Notes under the pieces: generated by a model
What the model was told of the DNA's origin: nothing
The model's database searches: none
Seen by the model: only the letters and a program-made list of their open reading frames with translations
Part shown: positions 1 through 9,852 of the stretch, in pieces
Numbering within the stretch: the first letter of the stretch is position 1
Layout: each line of letters opens with the position of its first letter
Program-made: the position numbers and the translations under genes
Source: Amantichitinum ursilacus
GTDB taxonomy: Bacteria > Pseudomonadota > Gammaproteobacteria > Burkholderiales > Chitinibacteraceae
NCBI RefSeq assembly: GCF_001294205.1
Contig: NZ_LAQT01000036.1
Coordinates: 62,001 to 126,000 of the forward strand
DNA: 64,000 nt
Direction: 5' to 3'

Positions 1-760
1 CCGCCAGATCGCCGCTTTCCACAAACAAGCGCGCCACGCGGCTTTCGGCTTCCGCCATGGCAGTCTGGTGTTGCAATACCGCGTTGCTGCGGGCAAAGGC
101 TTGCTCGCCTTCGCGCTTGAGTTGCGCCACGCGTTGCAACTCGGCGCGGCCGCGAATCGCAAACGCCAGCGCCAGCGCAATAAAACCAATCAGCACGCCG
201 CCCGCCAACAATGCTAGCGTTACGCCCGCCCGCTTGAGGCCCTCGGCGCGGCGGATGCGCTGGCGTTCGGCAATCACTTCCAGGTTATCGGCGATATTGG
301 TAATCAGCTGTCGCCCGCGCCCCTGCCGGATGATGGGCACCACGTCCTGGCCCTGCGCTTGTTGCTGGATCAGCGCATCCACGCGCGTGTGCCAGGTGCG
401 AAACGATTCTTCCGCCAGCACCGCATCGCGCAACTGGTCCGCGTCGCCCGCCAGCAATTGCTGCAGATGCTGCATTTGCGTGTGCAAGCGCGGCACGTTG
501 TCTTTGTACGGCTGCAGAAATTCATCGTTGCCGGTTAACAAGTAACCACGCTCGCTGCTTTCGGCCTGATGCAACTGCGTGCCGATATGCGTGGCCAGCT
601 TGGCGATTTCGGTGGCCTTGCCGCTATCGAGCATCGATAAATACAAAAACACGATGATCACGCCCAGGCCGAACACGGCCCCACCCGCCACACCCAGTGG
701 CATCAGGATGAGCTTGCGAAACGACTGGTCAATAAACTGGTTGGGCATGGCAATAAGCAT
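1..760 (-). CDS. CHASE3-domain membrane sensor, N-terminal part (cut by window edge)
   Basis: Reading the minus strand from an ATG at 760 (or 748, in frame) gives an open frame that runs off the left edge. It has a first membrane segment (about residues 18-42), then an extracytoplasmic helical region with the CHASE3-type motif ESSERGYLLTGNDEFLQPY, a second membrane segment (about 170-195), and a coiled-coil-like stretch containing AEAESRVARLF. CHASE3 domains are sensory modules of histidine kinases, diguanylate cyclases and chemoreceptors. The output domain lies outside the window, so the class cannot be decided; the helix after the membrane segment suits a kinase or GGDEF protein. Neither candidate start has a strong Shine-Dalgarno sequence. 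Confidence 0.75.
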   Translation of the reverse strand, partial: MLIAMPNQFIDQSFRKLILMPLGVAGGAVFGLGVIIVFLYLSMLDSGKATEIAKLATHIGTQLHQAESSERGYLLTGNDEFLQPYKDNVPRLHTQMQHLQQLLAGDADQLRDAVLAEESFRTWHTRVDALIQQQAQGQDVVPIIRQGRGRQLITNIADNLEVIAERQRIRRAEGLKRAGVTLALLAGGVLIGFIALALAFAIRGRAELQRVAQLKREGEQAFARSNAVLQHQTAMAEAESRVARLFVESGDLA

Positions 761-886
761 CTGCTGATAAGTGGCGCGATTATGCAATGAACCGGCCGCG
801 CTGACATATCGATCTGCAGGGCAAGCAGCACCGGTTGCGCTCACGGCAACGCACGGTGTAGCGCGCATCACGCCAGACGCTGCGCC

Positions 887-1909
887 TTAGGCGGTGACCC
901 GGCGCGGCGGCGCGGTGGAACCACGCACCACCAGCTCGGTGGGCAACACAATTTGCGGCGATGCGGCCTCCAGCCCGGCAATCAACGCCAGCAAGGTATT
1001 GACGGCCGAACGCCCCATTTGCTGCATCGGCTGGCGCACCGTGGTCAGCGGCGGATGTTGTTGTTCCGCCGCCGGGATATCGTCAAAGCCCACCACCGAC
1101 ACATCGTCTGGAATGCGCAAGCCGGCATCGCGAATCGCCTGCAACGCCCCCAGCGCGCTCATATCGTTGGCAGCGAACAGCGCAGTCGGGCGTTCGGGCA
1201 AGGCCAGCAAGGTTTGCGCGGCGGCATAGCCTTCCGCCTTGGCGTAATGGCCGGGCACCACCAGCGCCGGGTCTTGCGGCAGCCCGGCTTGCGCCAGCAT
1301 GTCCAGATAGCCGCGATGCCGGTCCTGCGCCGACGCCATATGTTCGTTGCCGGTAATAAACGCGATGCGACGATGGCCTTGCGCAATCAGATGCCGCATC
1401 GCCATGCAAGCGCCGGCGTAGCTGTCGGCGGCAATGGAGGGAAAGCGCGAATACTGGCCGTGCTGGTCCACCGTAATCACCGGCACGCGCGCTGCCACCA
1501 GCGCATCCAGATAGCGGTATTCGTAGGGCAGCAAGGCGATGATGCCGGCGGTGACTTGCTGCATCAGTTTCAGCACGCTGAGCAGCGGCGGCTGATCGTG
1601 TTCCACCAGCGAGTACACCAGCAATTCGTAACCGGCCGGGCGCGCCGCGCGGCCCACGCCCGCCACCAGCTCGCCAATAAACGGATTGTGCAGTTCAGCG
1701 GTAATCAGCCCGACGATCTGGCTGCGGCGGTCAGAAGAACGTTGTTCGGCGCGATGCCCCACATAACCGAGTTCGGCCGCAATGCGCAGGATTTCATCGC
1801 GTTTGTCGCGCGACACGCCGGGCTTGCTGGCCAGCGCCCGCGACACGGTCATCTGCGAGACGCCCGCAGCGGCGGCGATGTGTTCAAGGGTGACATTCTG
1901 GCGCGGCAT
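887..1909 (-). CDS. LacI-family transcriptional repressor of the sugar uptake operon
   Basis: A 340-residue protein of normal LacI length. The N-terminal helix-turn-helix is visible as VTLEHIAAAAGVSQMTVSRA with the hinge region after it, followed by a periplasmic-binding-protein-like sensor domain (VGLITAELHNPFIGELV; VVGFDDIPAAEQQHPPLTTV). The ATG at 1909 is preferred over an upstream in-frame TTG because AGGAAA lies about ten bases before it. The gene is divergent from the ABC sugar operon starting at 2219. Repeated CGTTAG elements fill the space between, so it most likely represses that operon and perhaps itself, with a glycoside or its breakdown product as inducer. The inducer is inference. 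Confidence 0.93.
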   Translation of the reverse strand: MPRQNVTLEHIAAAAGVSQMTVSRALASKPGVSRDKRDEILRIAAELGYVGHRAEQRSSDRRSQIVGLITAELHNPFIGELVAGVGRAARPAGYELLVYSLVEHDQPPLLSVLKLMQQVTAGIIALLPYEYRYLDALVAARVPVITVDQHGQYSRFPSIAADSYAGACMAMRHLIAQGHRRIAFITGNEHMASAQDRHRGYLDMLAQAGLPQDPALVVPGHYAKAEGYAAAQTLLALPERPTALFAANDMSALGALQAIRDAGLRIPDDVSVVGFDDIPAAEQQHPPLTTVRQPMQQMGRSAVNTLLALIAGLEAASPQIVLPTELVVRGSTAPPRRVTA

Positions 1910-1948
1910 TGCGGGTTTCCTAGCGGGCAATAGCGGCCGATGTTACTA

Positions 1949-2123
1949 CGTTAGAGACAACGTTAGAAACAGCAAAAAAACGCGTTAGAGCACGCCGCTG
2001 CCAACGTAACCCACGAAAAGCCCGGCACAGGGCAAAGCCGCTTATTCATTAGAACTACGCCGTTTCCAGCATCGCTAAAACGCCCGTTTAAACCCGCCGT
2101 TCATCGGTCGCGCTACGTTAGCG
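1949..2123. promoter_or_regulatory. Putative LacI operator cluster
   Basis: The divergent gap holds several related elements. CGTTAGA occurs at 1949, 1961 and 1983, AACGTAAC lies near 2003, and the near-palindrome CGCTACGTTAGCG lies at 2111-2123. They resemble half- and full sites of a LacI-type operator with an ACGT core. Their position between the repressor and the transporter operon supports regulation of both, but no promoter was mapped. Confidence 0.5.
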
Positions 2124-2218
2124 TGTAGTCGCGCAATTGACGCTACATTCGCCGCGCCAATAACGTGGCTTCCGCTTTACGCGACTCTGACAAACGCACT
2201 CGATGCGGGAGAACAACG

Positions 2219-3493
2219 ATGCACAAGATCACAGCCCTGGGCGGCTTGCTGAGTATCTGTCTGGCCTGGGCCGCCGGCCCGGCGCATGCGGCGGACCAGG
2301 TCATCAGCGAATGGGACCAGATGACCAACACCGCCGCCAGCAAGATCATGAACGATGCCGGCGCGCGCTTTGAAAAAGCCAACCCCGGCTTTAAAGCCGA
2401 ACAAGCGCACATCCTTAACGAAGCCTACAAAACCAAGTTGAAGATCGCCTTTGGCGCAGGCCAGCCGCCGTGTGTGTTTGCCAGTTGGGGCGGCGGACCG
2501 CTGCGTGAATACGTCAAGAGCGGCCAGGTGCGTGACTTGACGCCTTATCTGGCCAAAGACCCGGCGTATAAGGATCGCTTTGTTTCGACGGGTTTTAACG
2601 CGGTCACCATCGACGGCAAGATTTATGGCGTGCCAGCCGAGAACACCACCGCCGCCGTCATCATTTACAACAAGGATCTGTTCGCCCGATACAAGCTCAG
2701 CCCGCCGCAAACCTGGGATGAGTTGCTCAATGTGGTGAAGGTGCTCAACGCCAACCATATCGCGGCATTTGCGCTGGCCAACAAAGCCAAATGGCCGGGC
2801 TCGATGTACTACATGTATCTGGTCGATCGCATCGGTGGCGCCGACACCTTCCGCGACGCCGTCACGCGTAAAAATGGCGGCAGCTTTGCCGCACCGGCGT
2901 TTGTGGAAGCCGGCAAACGCATTCAGGAACTGGTGAAGGCGGGCGCGTTTGCGCCGGGCTTTAATGGCCTGGATTACGACGTCGGTGCTTCGCGTCGGCT
3001 GATGTACTCCGGCAAGGCAGCGATGCAGCTGATGGGCAGTTGGGAGCCATCGACCATCCAGAACGAGAACCCGGGTTTTGTCAGCAAGCTGGGCTATTTC
3101 AACTTTCCGTCGCTACCCGGTGGCAAGGGTGATCCCAAAGATGTGATCGGCACCGTGGGCGACAACTTCATGAGCGTGTCGTCCAGCTGCAAAAACCCCG
3201 ACGCCGCATTCAAGCTGATCCAGGCGCTGACGGATGACGTATCGGCGCAAGCGCGGCTGGCGGACAAGCGCGTGATGCCGCTGAAGAATCTGAACGTCAG
3301 CGATCCCTATCTGAAGCAGATCCAGGCCCTGGTGTTGCAAGCCCCCAGCGTGCAGCTTTGGTACGACCAGGAACTGCCGCCCAAGCTGGCCGAAGTGCAT
3401 AAGGACACGGTGCAAGCGCTGTTTGGCTTGAGCGTGACGCCAGAGGCCGCGGCGCAGCAGATGGAAGCGGCGGCAAAAGCTGAACTGCATTGA
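2219..3493 (+). CDS. Sugar ABC transporter, periplasmic substrate-binding protein
   Basis: A 424-residue family 1 extracellular solute-binding protein. The ATG at 2219 follows CGGGAGAACAACG, and the first 24 residues form a Sec signal peptide ending AHA before ADQV. The body has the family pattern: [12 protein letters not shown] near the N-terminus, [20 protein letters not shown] for the first lobe, and [15 protein letters not shown] for the ligand region. It is the first gene of an operon with two permeases and a GH3 glycosidase, which points to uptake of an oligosaccharide or beta-glucoside. No ATPase is encoded nearby, so a shared MsmK/UgpC-type ATPase elsewhere probably energises it (inference). 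Confidence 0.93.
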   Translation: MHKITALGGLLSICLAWAAGPAHAADQVISEWDQMTNTAASKIMNDAGARFEKANPGFKAEQAHILNEAYKTKLKIAFGAGQPPCVFASWGGGPLREYVKSGQVRDLTPYLAKDPAYKDRFVSTGFNAVTIDGKIYGVPAENTTAAVIIYNKDLFARYKLSPPQTWDELLNVVKVLNANHIAAFALANKAKWPGSMYYMYLVDRIGGADTFRDAVTRKNGGSFAAPAFVEAGKRIQELVKAGAFAPGFNGLDYDVGASRRLMYSGKAAMQLMGSWEPSTIQNENPGFVSKLGYFNFPSLPGGKGDPKDVIGTVGDNFMSVSSSCKNPDAAFKLIQALTDDVSAQARLADKRVMPLKNLNVSDPYLKQIQALVLQAPSVQLWYDQELPPKLAEVHKDTVQALFGLSVTPEAAAQQMEAAAKAELH

Positions 3494-3535
3494 CGGGACA
3501 GGCTGTTTGAACGCAGGCGTGGGTAGCGCGCCGGG

Positions 3536-3556
3536 CTGGCCGCTTTGCGTGGCCGG
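3536..3556 (+). promoter_or_regulatory. Intercistronic hairpin between binding protein and permease
   Basis: CTGGCC and GGCCGG flank a nine-base loop (one G-U pair) in the 100-base gap before the first permease gene. There is no T-run, so it looks like an mRNA-stabilising or processing stem rather than a terminator. Such stems often keep the binding protein expressed above the permeases. Confidence 0.3.
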
Positions 3557-3594
3557 TCTTGAGGGAAAGCCGAGTCCCATCCTGAGGTGTCTTT

Positions 3595-4521
3595 ATGCAT
3601 ATGACTTTGAATCGGCCCGCGGCGCTGCCTTTGTTGCGCTGGCCGCGGTCGCCGGCGTGGCTGGTGCCCGCCTTGTTCCTCGCGCCTGCGGTGCTGATGT
3701 TGGCGGTGTTTCTGCTCTACCCGCTGCTGTCCAGCTTTCAGTTGTCCTTGCTGGACTGGAACGGGCTGGGCGAGCAAGGCCGCTTTATCGGACTGGGCAA
3801 CTGGCTGCATCTGCTGCATGACCCACTGTTCTGGCGCGCACTGGGCAATAACGCGTGGCTGGCGCTGTTCTCCATCGTCATCCAGTTGCCATTGGCGCTG
3901 GCCTTGGCGGTGTTGCTGGATAAGGCCGGCGAGCGTTCGCGCTGGCTCAAAATCATCTACTTTCTGCCACTGCTGATGTCGAGCGTGGCCTTGGGCGTGC
4001 TGGCCAAAAACCTGTATGACCCCAATTTCGGCCCGATCAATCTGCTGTTGCAGCAACTGCATCTGGACGGCCTGGCGCATGACTGGCTGGGCGATCCCGC
4101 CTATGCGCTGGGTGCGGTGATTGCGGTGGTGTGCTGGCAGAACGTGCCGTTTTATATGGTGCTGTTTCTGGCCGGGTTGGCGTCGTTTCCGGAAGACCTG
4201 TCCGAGGCGGCCACGCTGGATGGCGCCAGCGAATGGACGATCTTCTGGCGCATCAAACTGCCGCATCTGCGCGGCACCGTGCGCACCGCCGTGTTGCTGG
4301 CCATCATCGGCTCGCTGCGCTATTTCGATCTGGTGTTTGTGATGACCGGCGGCGGCCCGGAGCATGCCTCCGAGCTGATGGCCACCTATATGTATCGCAC
4401 GGTGTTCAGCGGCTTTCAGCTGGGTTATGGCAGCACGATTGCCTCGGCGATGTTCCTGGTCGTGACATTGATTGCCGCGCTGGCTTTGCGGCTCTCGCGC
4501 CGCTTTCAGACGGAGGTGTGA
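3595..4521 (+). CDS. Sugar ABC transporter permease, MalF/UgpA type
   Basis: A 308-residue inner-membrane protein with six predicted membrane segments, the first following a short charged N-terminus. The cytoplasmic EAA loop is present as [20 protein letters not shown] at about residues 205-224, the site that contacts the ATPase. A GAGGTG ribosome-binding sequence precedes the ATG; a second ATG two codons on is also possible. It pairs with the permease at 4525 to form the translocation channel for the sugar bound by the protein at 2219. Confidence 0.93.
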   Translation: MHMTLNRPAALPLLRWPRSPAWLVPALFLAPAVLMLAVFLLYPLLSSFQLSLLDWNGLGEQGRFIGLGNWLHLLHDPLFWRALGNNAWLALFSIVIQLPLALALAVLLDKAGERSRWLKIIYFLPLLMSSVALGVLAKNLYDPNFGPINLLLQQLHLDGLAHDWLGDPAYALGAVIAVVCWQNVPFYMVLFLAGLASFPEDLSEAATLDGASEWTIFWRIKLPHLRGTVRTAVLLAIIGSLRYFDLVFVMTGGGPEHASELMATYMYRTVFSGFQLGYGSTIASAMFLVVTLIAALALRLSRRFQTEV

Positions 4522-4524
4522 ACC

Positions 4525-5370
4525 ATGGCCACTCCGCTGTTGTTACAAAAAATCCGGATCGGCCGCGTGGCGATTCCGGTGCTGGCCTTGTTCTGGCTGG
4601 GCGTTACCTTGCTGCCGTTTGTGTTGATGGTGTTTACCAGCCTCAAGTCGCAGGAAGACAACTTTGCCAGCCCGATGTGGGCCCCGCCCAGCCATCTGGA
4701 ATGGGGCAACTATCTCAGCGTATTGCACGGCTCGTTTCTGCTGTATCTGCGCAATAGCGTGTTTGTGATTGGCGTGGCGCTGGGGCTGACTTTGCTGTTT
4801 GCCTCGATGGCGGCGTATGCACTGGCGCGGCTCAGGTTTAAAGGCCAGGGCTCGCTGTTCGGGCTGATTGTGGCCAGCATGATCGTGCCGCTGCATGTCA
4901 CCCTGGTGCCGGTGTATCTGCTGACGCGCAATGCCGGGCTGTACGACACGATGTTCGCGCTGATCGGCCCGTATGTGGCGATGAGCCTGCCGGTGTCGAT
5001 CTTTATCCTGACCGAATTCATGCGGCAGATTCCGCGCGAACTGGAAGAAGCCGCGCGCATTGACGGTTGCGGCCCCATCGCCGTGTTCACCCGAATCTTC
5101 TTGCCGTTGTCGGGCCCCGGTTTGTCCACCGTGGCCATCTACAACGGCATCAATCTGTGGAACGAATTCATCTTTGCCTATGTGCTGACCTCCTCGCCCA
5201 ACCACCGCACGTTGCCGTTGGCGGTGTGGGATTTCCAGAGCGAATTCGCCGCCAATATCCCCGGCATGATGGCCGTGGTGACGCTAACCGCTCTACCGCT
5301 GATTGTGGCCTATGCGTTTGGCCAGGAAAAAATCGTCAAAGGCATGATGGCCGGCGCGCTGAAGGGCTAA
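4525..5370 (+). CDS. Sugar ABC transporter permease, MalG/UgpE type
   Basis: A 281-residue inner-membrane protein, three bases after the stop of the first permease and therefore almost certainly translationally coupled. It has the usual six membrane segments and an EAA loop reading [20 protein letters not shown] at about residues 174-193. The C-terminal part ([21 protein letters not shown]) is typical of the carbohydrate CUT1 subfamily. It works with the binding protein and first permease of the same operon. Confidence 0.93.
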   Translation: MATPLLLQKIRIGRVAIPVLALFWLGVTLLPFVLMVFTSLKSQEDNFASPMWAPPSHLEWGNYLSVLHGSFLLYLRNSVFVIGVALGLTLLFASMAAYALARLRFKGQGSLFGLIVASMIVPLHVTLVPVYLLTRNAGLYDTMFALIGPYVAMSLPVSIFILTEFMRQIPRELEEAARIDGCGPIAVFTRIFLPLSGPGLSTVAIYNGINLWNEFIFAYVLTSSPNHRTLPLAVWDFQSEFAANIPGMMAVVTLTALPLIVAYAFGQEKIVKGMMAGALKG

Positions 5371-5435
5371 GCGCCCGTCACCGGGCTGCCGTCGCCCCCG
5401 TTGCACTCTCTACCCGCTTGCAGGAAACACCCGCC

Positions 5436-7808
5436 ATGACCGCGCTGTACAAAGACCCGCAACACCCCGTGGCCGACCGCGTCGCCGATCTTCTGGCGCG
5501 CATGACCCCCGCTGAAAAAATCGCGCAGATGCATGCGTTCTGGCTGCTGCTGTCGCCCGATGGCGAACACCGCGTGCGCGAAGATGCGTTTACCGGCAAA
5601 AGCGATCCGGCCACCTTGCAGAACCAGTTGCGACTGGGCCTGGGCCAGATTACGCGGCCGCTGGGCAGCCACACCGTCGATGCGCGCACGGGCGTGCAGG
5701 CGTTTAACCGGCTGCAGCGCTTTATGCTGGAAGAAACGCGGCTGGGCATCCCGGTGATGGCGCATGAAGAATGCTTGCTGGGTCTGATGAGCAAAGGCGC
5801 GACCTTGTTTCCGTCGCCGCTGGCGATGAGCGCCACCTGGAACCCGGCGCTGATCGAGCATGTGGCGGCGTTGATTGGCGATGAGGCGCGCAGCGTCGGT
5901 TGCCATCAAGGCCTGGCCCCGGTGCTGGATGTTTCGCGCGATGTGCGCTGGGGCCGCACTGAGGAAACCTTTGGCGAAGACCCCTATCTGGTGGGCGTGC
6001 TGGCCACGCGCTATGTGCGCGGCTTGCAGGGCCCCAGGCGCGATCTGTTCGCTACGCTCAAACACTATGTCGGCCATTCCTTTAGCGAAGGCGCGCGTAA
6101 CCATGCGCCGGTGCATCTGGGTTGGCGCGAGCTGAACGACACGTTTTTGCTGCCGTTTGAGATGGCGGTCAAACAAGCCAACGCCGGTTCGGTGATGCCC
6201 GCGTATCACGACATCGATAACGAACCGAGCCATGCTTCGCGCCATTTGCTGACCGAAGTGCTGCGCGAGCAATGGGGCTTTGATGGCCTGGTGGTGGCCG
6301 ATTATGTGGGCGTGAGTTTGCTGTACCAGCATCACGGACTGGCGCGCGATCAGGCCGAGGCGGCCGCGCTGGCCTTCAATGCCGGGCTGGATATCGAACT
6401 GCCCGGCGACGACTGCGCCGCGCATCTGCACACGGCGGTGGAACGCGGGCTGATTTCGCCGCACAAGATTGATGAAATTGTCGCGCGCATCCTCCAGCAC
6501 AAATTCGAGTTGGGCCTGTTTGAACACCCCTACGCCGACGAAAACAACATCCGCCTGCGCAGCCCGGCCGCGCTGGCGGCCGCGCGCGAAGTCGCGCAGC
6601 AATCGATCGTGATCCTGGAAAACAACGGCATCCTGCCGCTGGCGCCGGCGCAACAAAACATTGCCGTCATCGGCCCCACCGCCAACGACGCGCTGGCGAT
6701 GCTGGGCGGTTACAGCTTTCCGGTGCATCTGATTCTGAGCGAAGCCCATCAGGCCGAGCAGGCGGTCATCACGCCGCTGGCAGGCTTGCAAGCGCGCTAC
6801 GGCGCGGAGCACGTCAGCTATGCGCAGGGTTGCGCCATCCTTGATGAGCGCGTGTATGGCACGCCGGTATTTCCGGGCGATGTGGCCGACAGCAGCCAGT
6901 TGCTGCAGCAATCAGCGGTCTCGCATAACACCGACGGCATCGCCGCCGCCGTCGCGTTAGCGCAAGCAGCAGACGTAGCGATAGTCTGCGTCGGCGATCT
7001 GGCCGGCTTGTTTCAGACCGGCACCGTGGGCGAAGGCTCGGATACCGACAGCCTGAATCTGCCCGGCGTACAACAGCAATTGCTGCAGGCGGTGGTGGAG
7101 ACCGGCAAACCGGTGATCGTGGTGCTGACTGGCGGCCGTCCCTACAACCTGCAAGGACTGGAACAGCGTGTAGCGGCCTTGCTGATGGCGTTTACCGGCG
7201 GGCAAGAAGCGGGCCCCGCGCTGGCGGCGGTGCTGGCGGGCGATGCCGCACCGTCCGGGCGGCTGACTGTATCGGTGCCCAAAAGCGTTGGCGCGATGCC
7301 GTATTACTACAACCACAAACTGAAAAGCGCGGGCACGCCGGTGGCGTTTCATTTTGGCAGCGCCTATCCGTTTGGCTACGGCTTGGGCTACACGCAGTTT
7401 GACTATGCCGATCTGCAGATCGAAGCCAGCGAGGTGGATATCGACGCCGGCGACATCGTGTTCAGCTTTAGCGTGCGCAACACCGGCGCCCGGGCAGGCG
7501 TGGTGGTGCCGCAAATCTATGTGCGCGATCAGTTCGCCTCGCTGGTGCGGCCGGTCAAAGAACTGAAAGGCTTTGCCCGGCTGCACCTGGCGGCGGGCGA
7601 AGTGCGCACGCTGCAGGCGCGCATTCCGGTGGATATGCTCAACTTCACCGGGTATAGCGGTCAGCGCATCGTCGAGCCGGGCCAGTTTGAGCTGATGGTG
7701 GGCGAACACAGCGCCGATATCCGCCTGCGCGCCGTGGTGAATGTCACCGGCCGCGAGCGCACGCTGGGGCGGGACTGGCGCATGGAATCGACCGTGATTG
7801 CGCTATGA
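5436..7808 (+). CDS. Glycoside hydrolase family 3 (beta-glucosidase/beta-xylosidase type)
   Basis: A 790-residue GH3 enzyme. The ATG at 5436 follows AGGAAA and begins MTALYKDPQHPVADRVADLL. The (beta/alpha)8 domain shows VLDVSRDVRWGRTEETFGED and KHYVGHSFSEGARNHAPVHL. The catalytic nucleophile is probably Asp289 in GLVVADYVGV. The second alpha/beta domain and a C-terminal fibronectin-III-like domain (about residues 660-770, VVVPQIYVRDQFASLVRPVK) complete the standard GH3 layout. There is no signal peptide, so it hydrolyses imported glycosides in the cytoplasm. It is the last gene of the LacI-controlled operon. The exact glycoside cannot be read from the sequence. Confidence 0.94.
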   Translation: MTALYKDPQHPVADRVADLLARMTPAEKIAQMHAFWLLLSPDGEHRVREDAFTGKSDPATLQNQLRLGLGQITRPLGSHTVDARTGVQAFNRLQRFMLEETRLGIPVMAHEECLLGLMSKGATLFPSPLAMSATWNPALIEHVAALIGDEARSVGCHQGLAPVLDVSRDVRWGRTEETFGEDPYLVGVLATRYVRGLQGPRRDLFATLKHYVGHSFSEGARNHAPVHLGWRELNDTFLLPFEMAVKQANAGSVMPAYHDIDNEPSHASRHLLTEVLREQWGFDGLVVADYVGVSLLYQHHGLARDQAEAAALAFNAGLDIELPGDDCAAHLHTAVERGLISPHKIDEIVARILQHKFELGLFEHPYADENNIRLRSPAALAAAREVAQQSIVILENNGILPLAPAQQNIAVIGPTANDALAMLGGYSFPVHLILSEAHQAEQAVITPLAGLQARYGAEHVSYAQGCAILDERVYGTPVFPGDVADSSQLLQQSAVSHNTDGIAAAVALAQAADVAIVCVGDLAGLFQTGTVGEGSDTDSLNLPGVQQQLLQAVVETGKPVIVVLTGGRPYNLQGLEQRVAALLMAFTGGQEAGPALAAVLAGDAAPSGRLTVSVPKSVGAMPYYYNHKLKSAGTPVAFHFGSAYPFGYGLGYTQFDYADLQIEASEVDIDAGDIVFSFSVRNTGARAGVVVPQIYVRDQFASLVRPVKELKGFARLHLAAGEVRTLQARIPVDMLNFTGYSGQRIVEPGQFELMVGEHSADIRLRAVVNVTGRERTLGRDWRMESTVIAL

Positions 7809-8405
7809 CAGATACGCCCGCGCCAGCCGCACCAGCTGCTGGCGCATGGCGTCCAGCCGATCGGCGCTCAGCTCGCCTTCCAGCCAGCCTTGCAACGGGC
7901 CGTTGAGCGCGCCCATCAACGTTTCGGTAACCAGCACCGGTTGCACAATGTCTGCGGGCAGGGCCGCCACCACCGCACTGCGAATGCGCCCGCGCATGCT
8001 ATCGAGCAAGGCGCGGCTATCCACCATGGCCGCCACGGCATACAGGGCGCTGGACACGTCGGCGCGGTCGATCTTGGCGTTGAAATACGCAATTGCAATC
8101 GCCTCGCCCACGTCGGGCGCGGGCGCACCGCGGATTTGCGCGCATGCGGCCTCGACCTTGCCGGTCACCCGCAGCAAGTGATTTTCCAGCACCGCCGCCA
8201 GCAGCGACTGCTTGTTGGGGTAGTACTGATACAGGCTGCCCACCGACACGCCGGCCCGGGCGGCCACGCGCGTGGTGTTGAATTTCTCCAGGCCATCGCT
8301 GCGCAAAACCTGAATGCTTGCCTCAAAAATCGCTTCCACCGTCACGGTGGACCGCGCCTGAACCGGCCGCCGCCGCGGCGCGAGCGGGATGTCATTGGGC
8401 TTCAT
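7803..8405 (-). CDS. TetR-family transcriptional repressor
   Basis: A 200-residue protein with an N-terminal TetR helix-turn-helix: TTRVAARAGVSVGSLYQYYP at about residues 44-63, then NKQSLLAAVLENHL. The rest is an all-helical ligand-binding domain. It converges on the GH3 gene with a few bases of overlap. It is divergent from the SDR gene at 8484, with a short palindrome between, so the SDR is its likely target. Confidence 0.92.
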   Translation of the reverse strand: MKPNDIPLAPRRRPVQARSTVTVEAIFEASIQVLRSDGLEKFNTTRVAARAGVSVGSLYQYYPNKQSLLAAVLENHLLRVTGKVEAACAQIRGAPAPDVGEAIAIAYFNAKIDRADVSSALYAVAAMVDSRALLDSMRGRIRSAVVAALPADIVQPVLVTETLMGALNGPLQGWLEGELSADRLDAMRQQLVRLARAYLS

Positions 8406-8421
8406 GGGAAAGCGAATTCCA

Positions 8422-8443
8422 TATGTGAAGGATTCTTCATAAT
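8422..8443. promoter_or_regulatory. Putative TetR operator
   Basis: The gap between the divergent TetR and SDR genes holds TGAAG-GATT-CTTCA (8426-8439) with further matching AT-rich arms on both sides. It is the only clear dyad in the 78-base gap, consistent with a repressor site controlling both genes. Confidence 0.45.
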
Positions 8444-8483
8444 ATAACCGGACTCCTCTCTACACCACTCAGGAATCCTGTTT

Positions 8484-9212
8484 ATGACATCCGCACAACG
8501 TACCGTTCTGATCAGTGGCGCCAACAAGGGCATCGGCCTGGAAACCGCGCGCCAGCTGGCAGCCGAGGGCTATCGCGTTTATGTCGGCACGCGTGATCTG
8601 GCCAACGGCCAGGCCGCCATCGAAAGCCTGCACCTGCCCGATGCTGATCTGCGTGCCATCCAGCTGGACGTGACCGACGCCGCTTCCGTGGCCGCCGCCG
8701 CCGCGCAGATTGATGCCGAAGTCGGCCAACTGGATGTGCTGATCAACAACGCTGGCATCGCTATCGATCTGGCGCCGCCATCGCAAGTGGGTCTGGACAA
8801 GATGCGCCAGACTTATGACGTCAATGTCTACGGCCCGATCACGCTAACCCAGGCGATGCTGCCATTGCTGCGCAAAGCGCAGACGCGCGTGGTGGTTAAT
8901 CTATCGAGCGAGCTGGGTTCAACCACGCTGCACGGCTACCCCGACTTTGCCTATTACGGCGTCAATCTGGCGGCGTACAACATGTCGAAAGCGGCGCTGA
9001 ATATGTACACCGTGTTGCTGGCCAAAGAGTTGCGCGACGAAGGTTTTCATATCAACGCGATCAACCCCGGCTACACCGCCACAGACCTGAACAACCACCA
9101 GGGTACGCGCAGCGTGCAGCAAGCGGCGGCCGTGGTCGTCAAATACGCCACGCTGGATAAATCCGGCCCCAATGGCGGCTTTTATACCGATGGCGGCGCA
9201 ATGCCGTGGTAA
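8484..9212 (+). CDS. Short-chain dehydrogenase/reductase
   Basis: A 242-residue classical SDR. The nucleotide-binding motif is SGANKGIG at about residues 11-18, NNAGIA follows the fourth strand, and the catalytic tetrad includes Ser (VVNLSSELG) with Tyr and Lys in AAYNMSKAAL. It should be an NAD(P)(H)-dependent oxidoreductase; the substrate is unknown. Close relatives with carbonyl-reductase-like activity are often controlled by adjacent TetR repressors, as here. The C-terminus NGGFYTDGGAMPW is intact. Confidence 0.93.
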   Translation: MTSAQRTVLISGANKGIGLETARQLAAEGYRVYVGTRDLANGQAAIESLHLPDADLRAIQLDVTDAASVAAAAAQIDAEVGQLDVLINNAGIAIDLAPPSQVGLDKMRQTYDVNVYGPITLTQAMLPLLRKAQTRVVVNLSSELGSTTLHGYPDFAYYGVNLAAYNMSKAALNMYTVLLAKELRDEGFHINAINPGYTATDLNNHQGTRSVQQAAAVVVKYATLDKSGPNGGFYTDGGAMPW

Positions 9213-9333
9213 GCGCTTAAGGTGGTCTGCCTGGGCCGGATTGCTCCGGGCGCTGACAGGCAGACCACCCGCGCGTGCTTAAGCTGTAGGCATCCTCGGG
9301 CCATGCCCGACTCACTGTCTGCAGGAGCACATC

Positions 9334-9849
9334 ATGAGCAATACACGTGTCGAACTTGAACAACGCCCCGGCCACGATCCGATTACGGGCGAAGATGAAT
9401 TCCACCCCGCTGGCACCGCCGGTGGCGCGGTAGTTGGTGGCGTAGCGGGCGTCGGTGTCGCCGCAGCGGCGGGCGCGTCGTTGGGTGCGGTGGCTGGCCC
9501 GATCGGCATGGCGGCAGGCGCAGCGATCGGCGCGGTGGCCGGTGGCCTGATCGGCAAAGCCGTCACCGAAAAATTTGACCCGGCGGCAGAAGACACCTAT
9601 TGGCGCGAAGCCCATGCGGGCCAGCCCTACGCCAATCCGGACCAACCGTTTGAGTACTACCAGAGCGCCTATCGCGCTGGTTACGAGGGTGCGGTGCGCT
9701 ATCCGGGCGAGAACTTTGAAGATGTCGAAACGCATATCCGCCGCGATTACGAAAGCCACCGCGGCGCCACTGATCTGGACTGGCCCGATAGCCGCGACGC
9801 CGCGCGCGCCTCGTGGGACCGCGCCTCCAGCCGCCTGGTGCCGCGCTAA
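9334..9849 (+). CDS. Glycine-zipper protein (paralogue of the one at 63003)
   Basis: A 171-residue protein with a short polar start (PGHDPITGEDEFHPAGTAGG). A long glycine/alanine zipper (about residues 29-75) follows, which can form a membrane hairpin, and then a conserved soluble tail. The tail includes AYRAGYEGAVRYPG and ends with LDWPDSRDAARASWDR. The same layout and tail recur in the gene at 63003, so the two are paralogues. No signal peptide is evident. The hemerythrin gene starts four bases after its stop, suggesting a shared transcript. Function unknown; a stress or envelope role is only a guess. Confidence 0.85.
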   Translation: MSNTRVELEQRPGHDPITGEDEFHPAGTAGGAVVGGVAGVGVAAAAGASLGAVAGPIGMAAGAAIGAVAGGLIGKAVTEKFDPAAEDTYWREAHAGQPYANPDQPFEYYQSAYRAGYEGAVRYPGENFEDVETHIRRDYESHRGATDLDWPDSRDAARASWDRASSRLVPR

Positions 9850-9852
9850 GCC

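Noticed and set aside
5367-6911. A 514-codon minus-strand open frame opposite the GH3 gene
   Set aside because: Shadow frame of the GH3 coding sequence: low-complexity composition, no motif, no ribosome-binding site.
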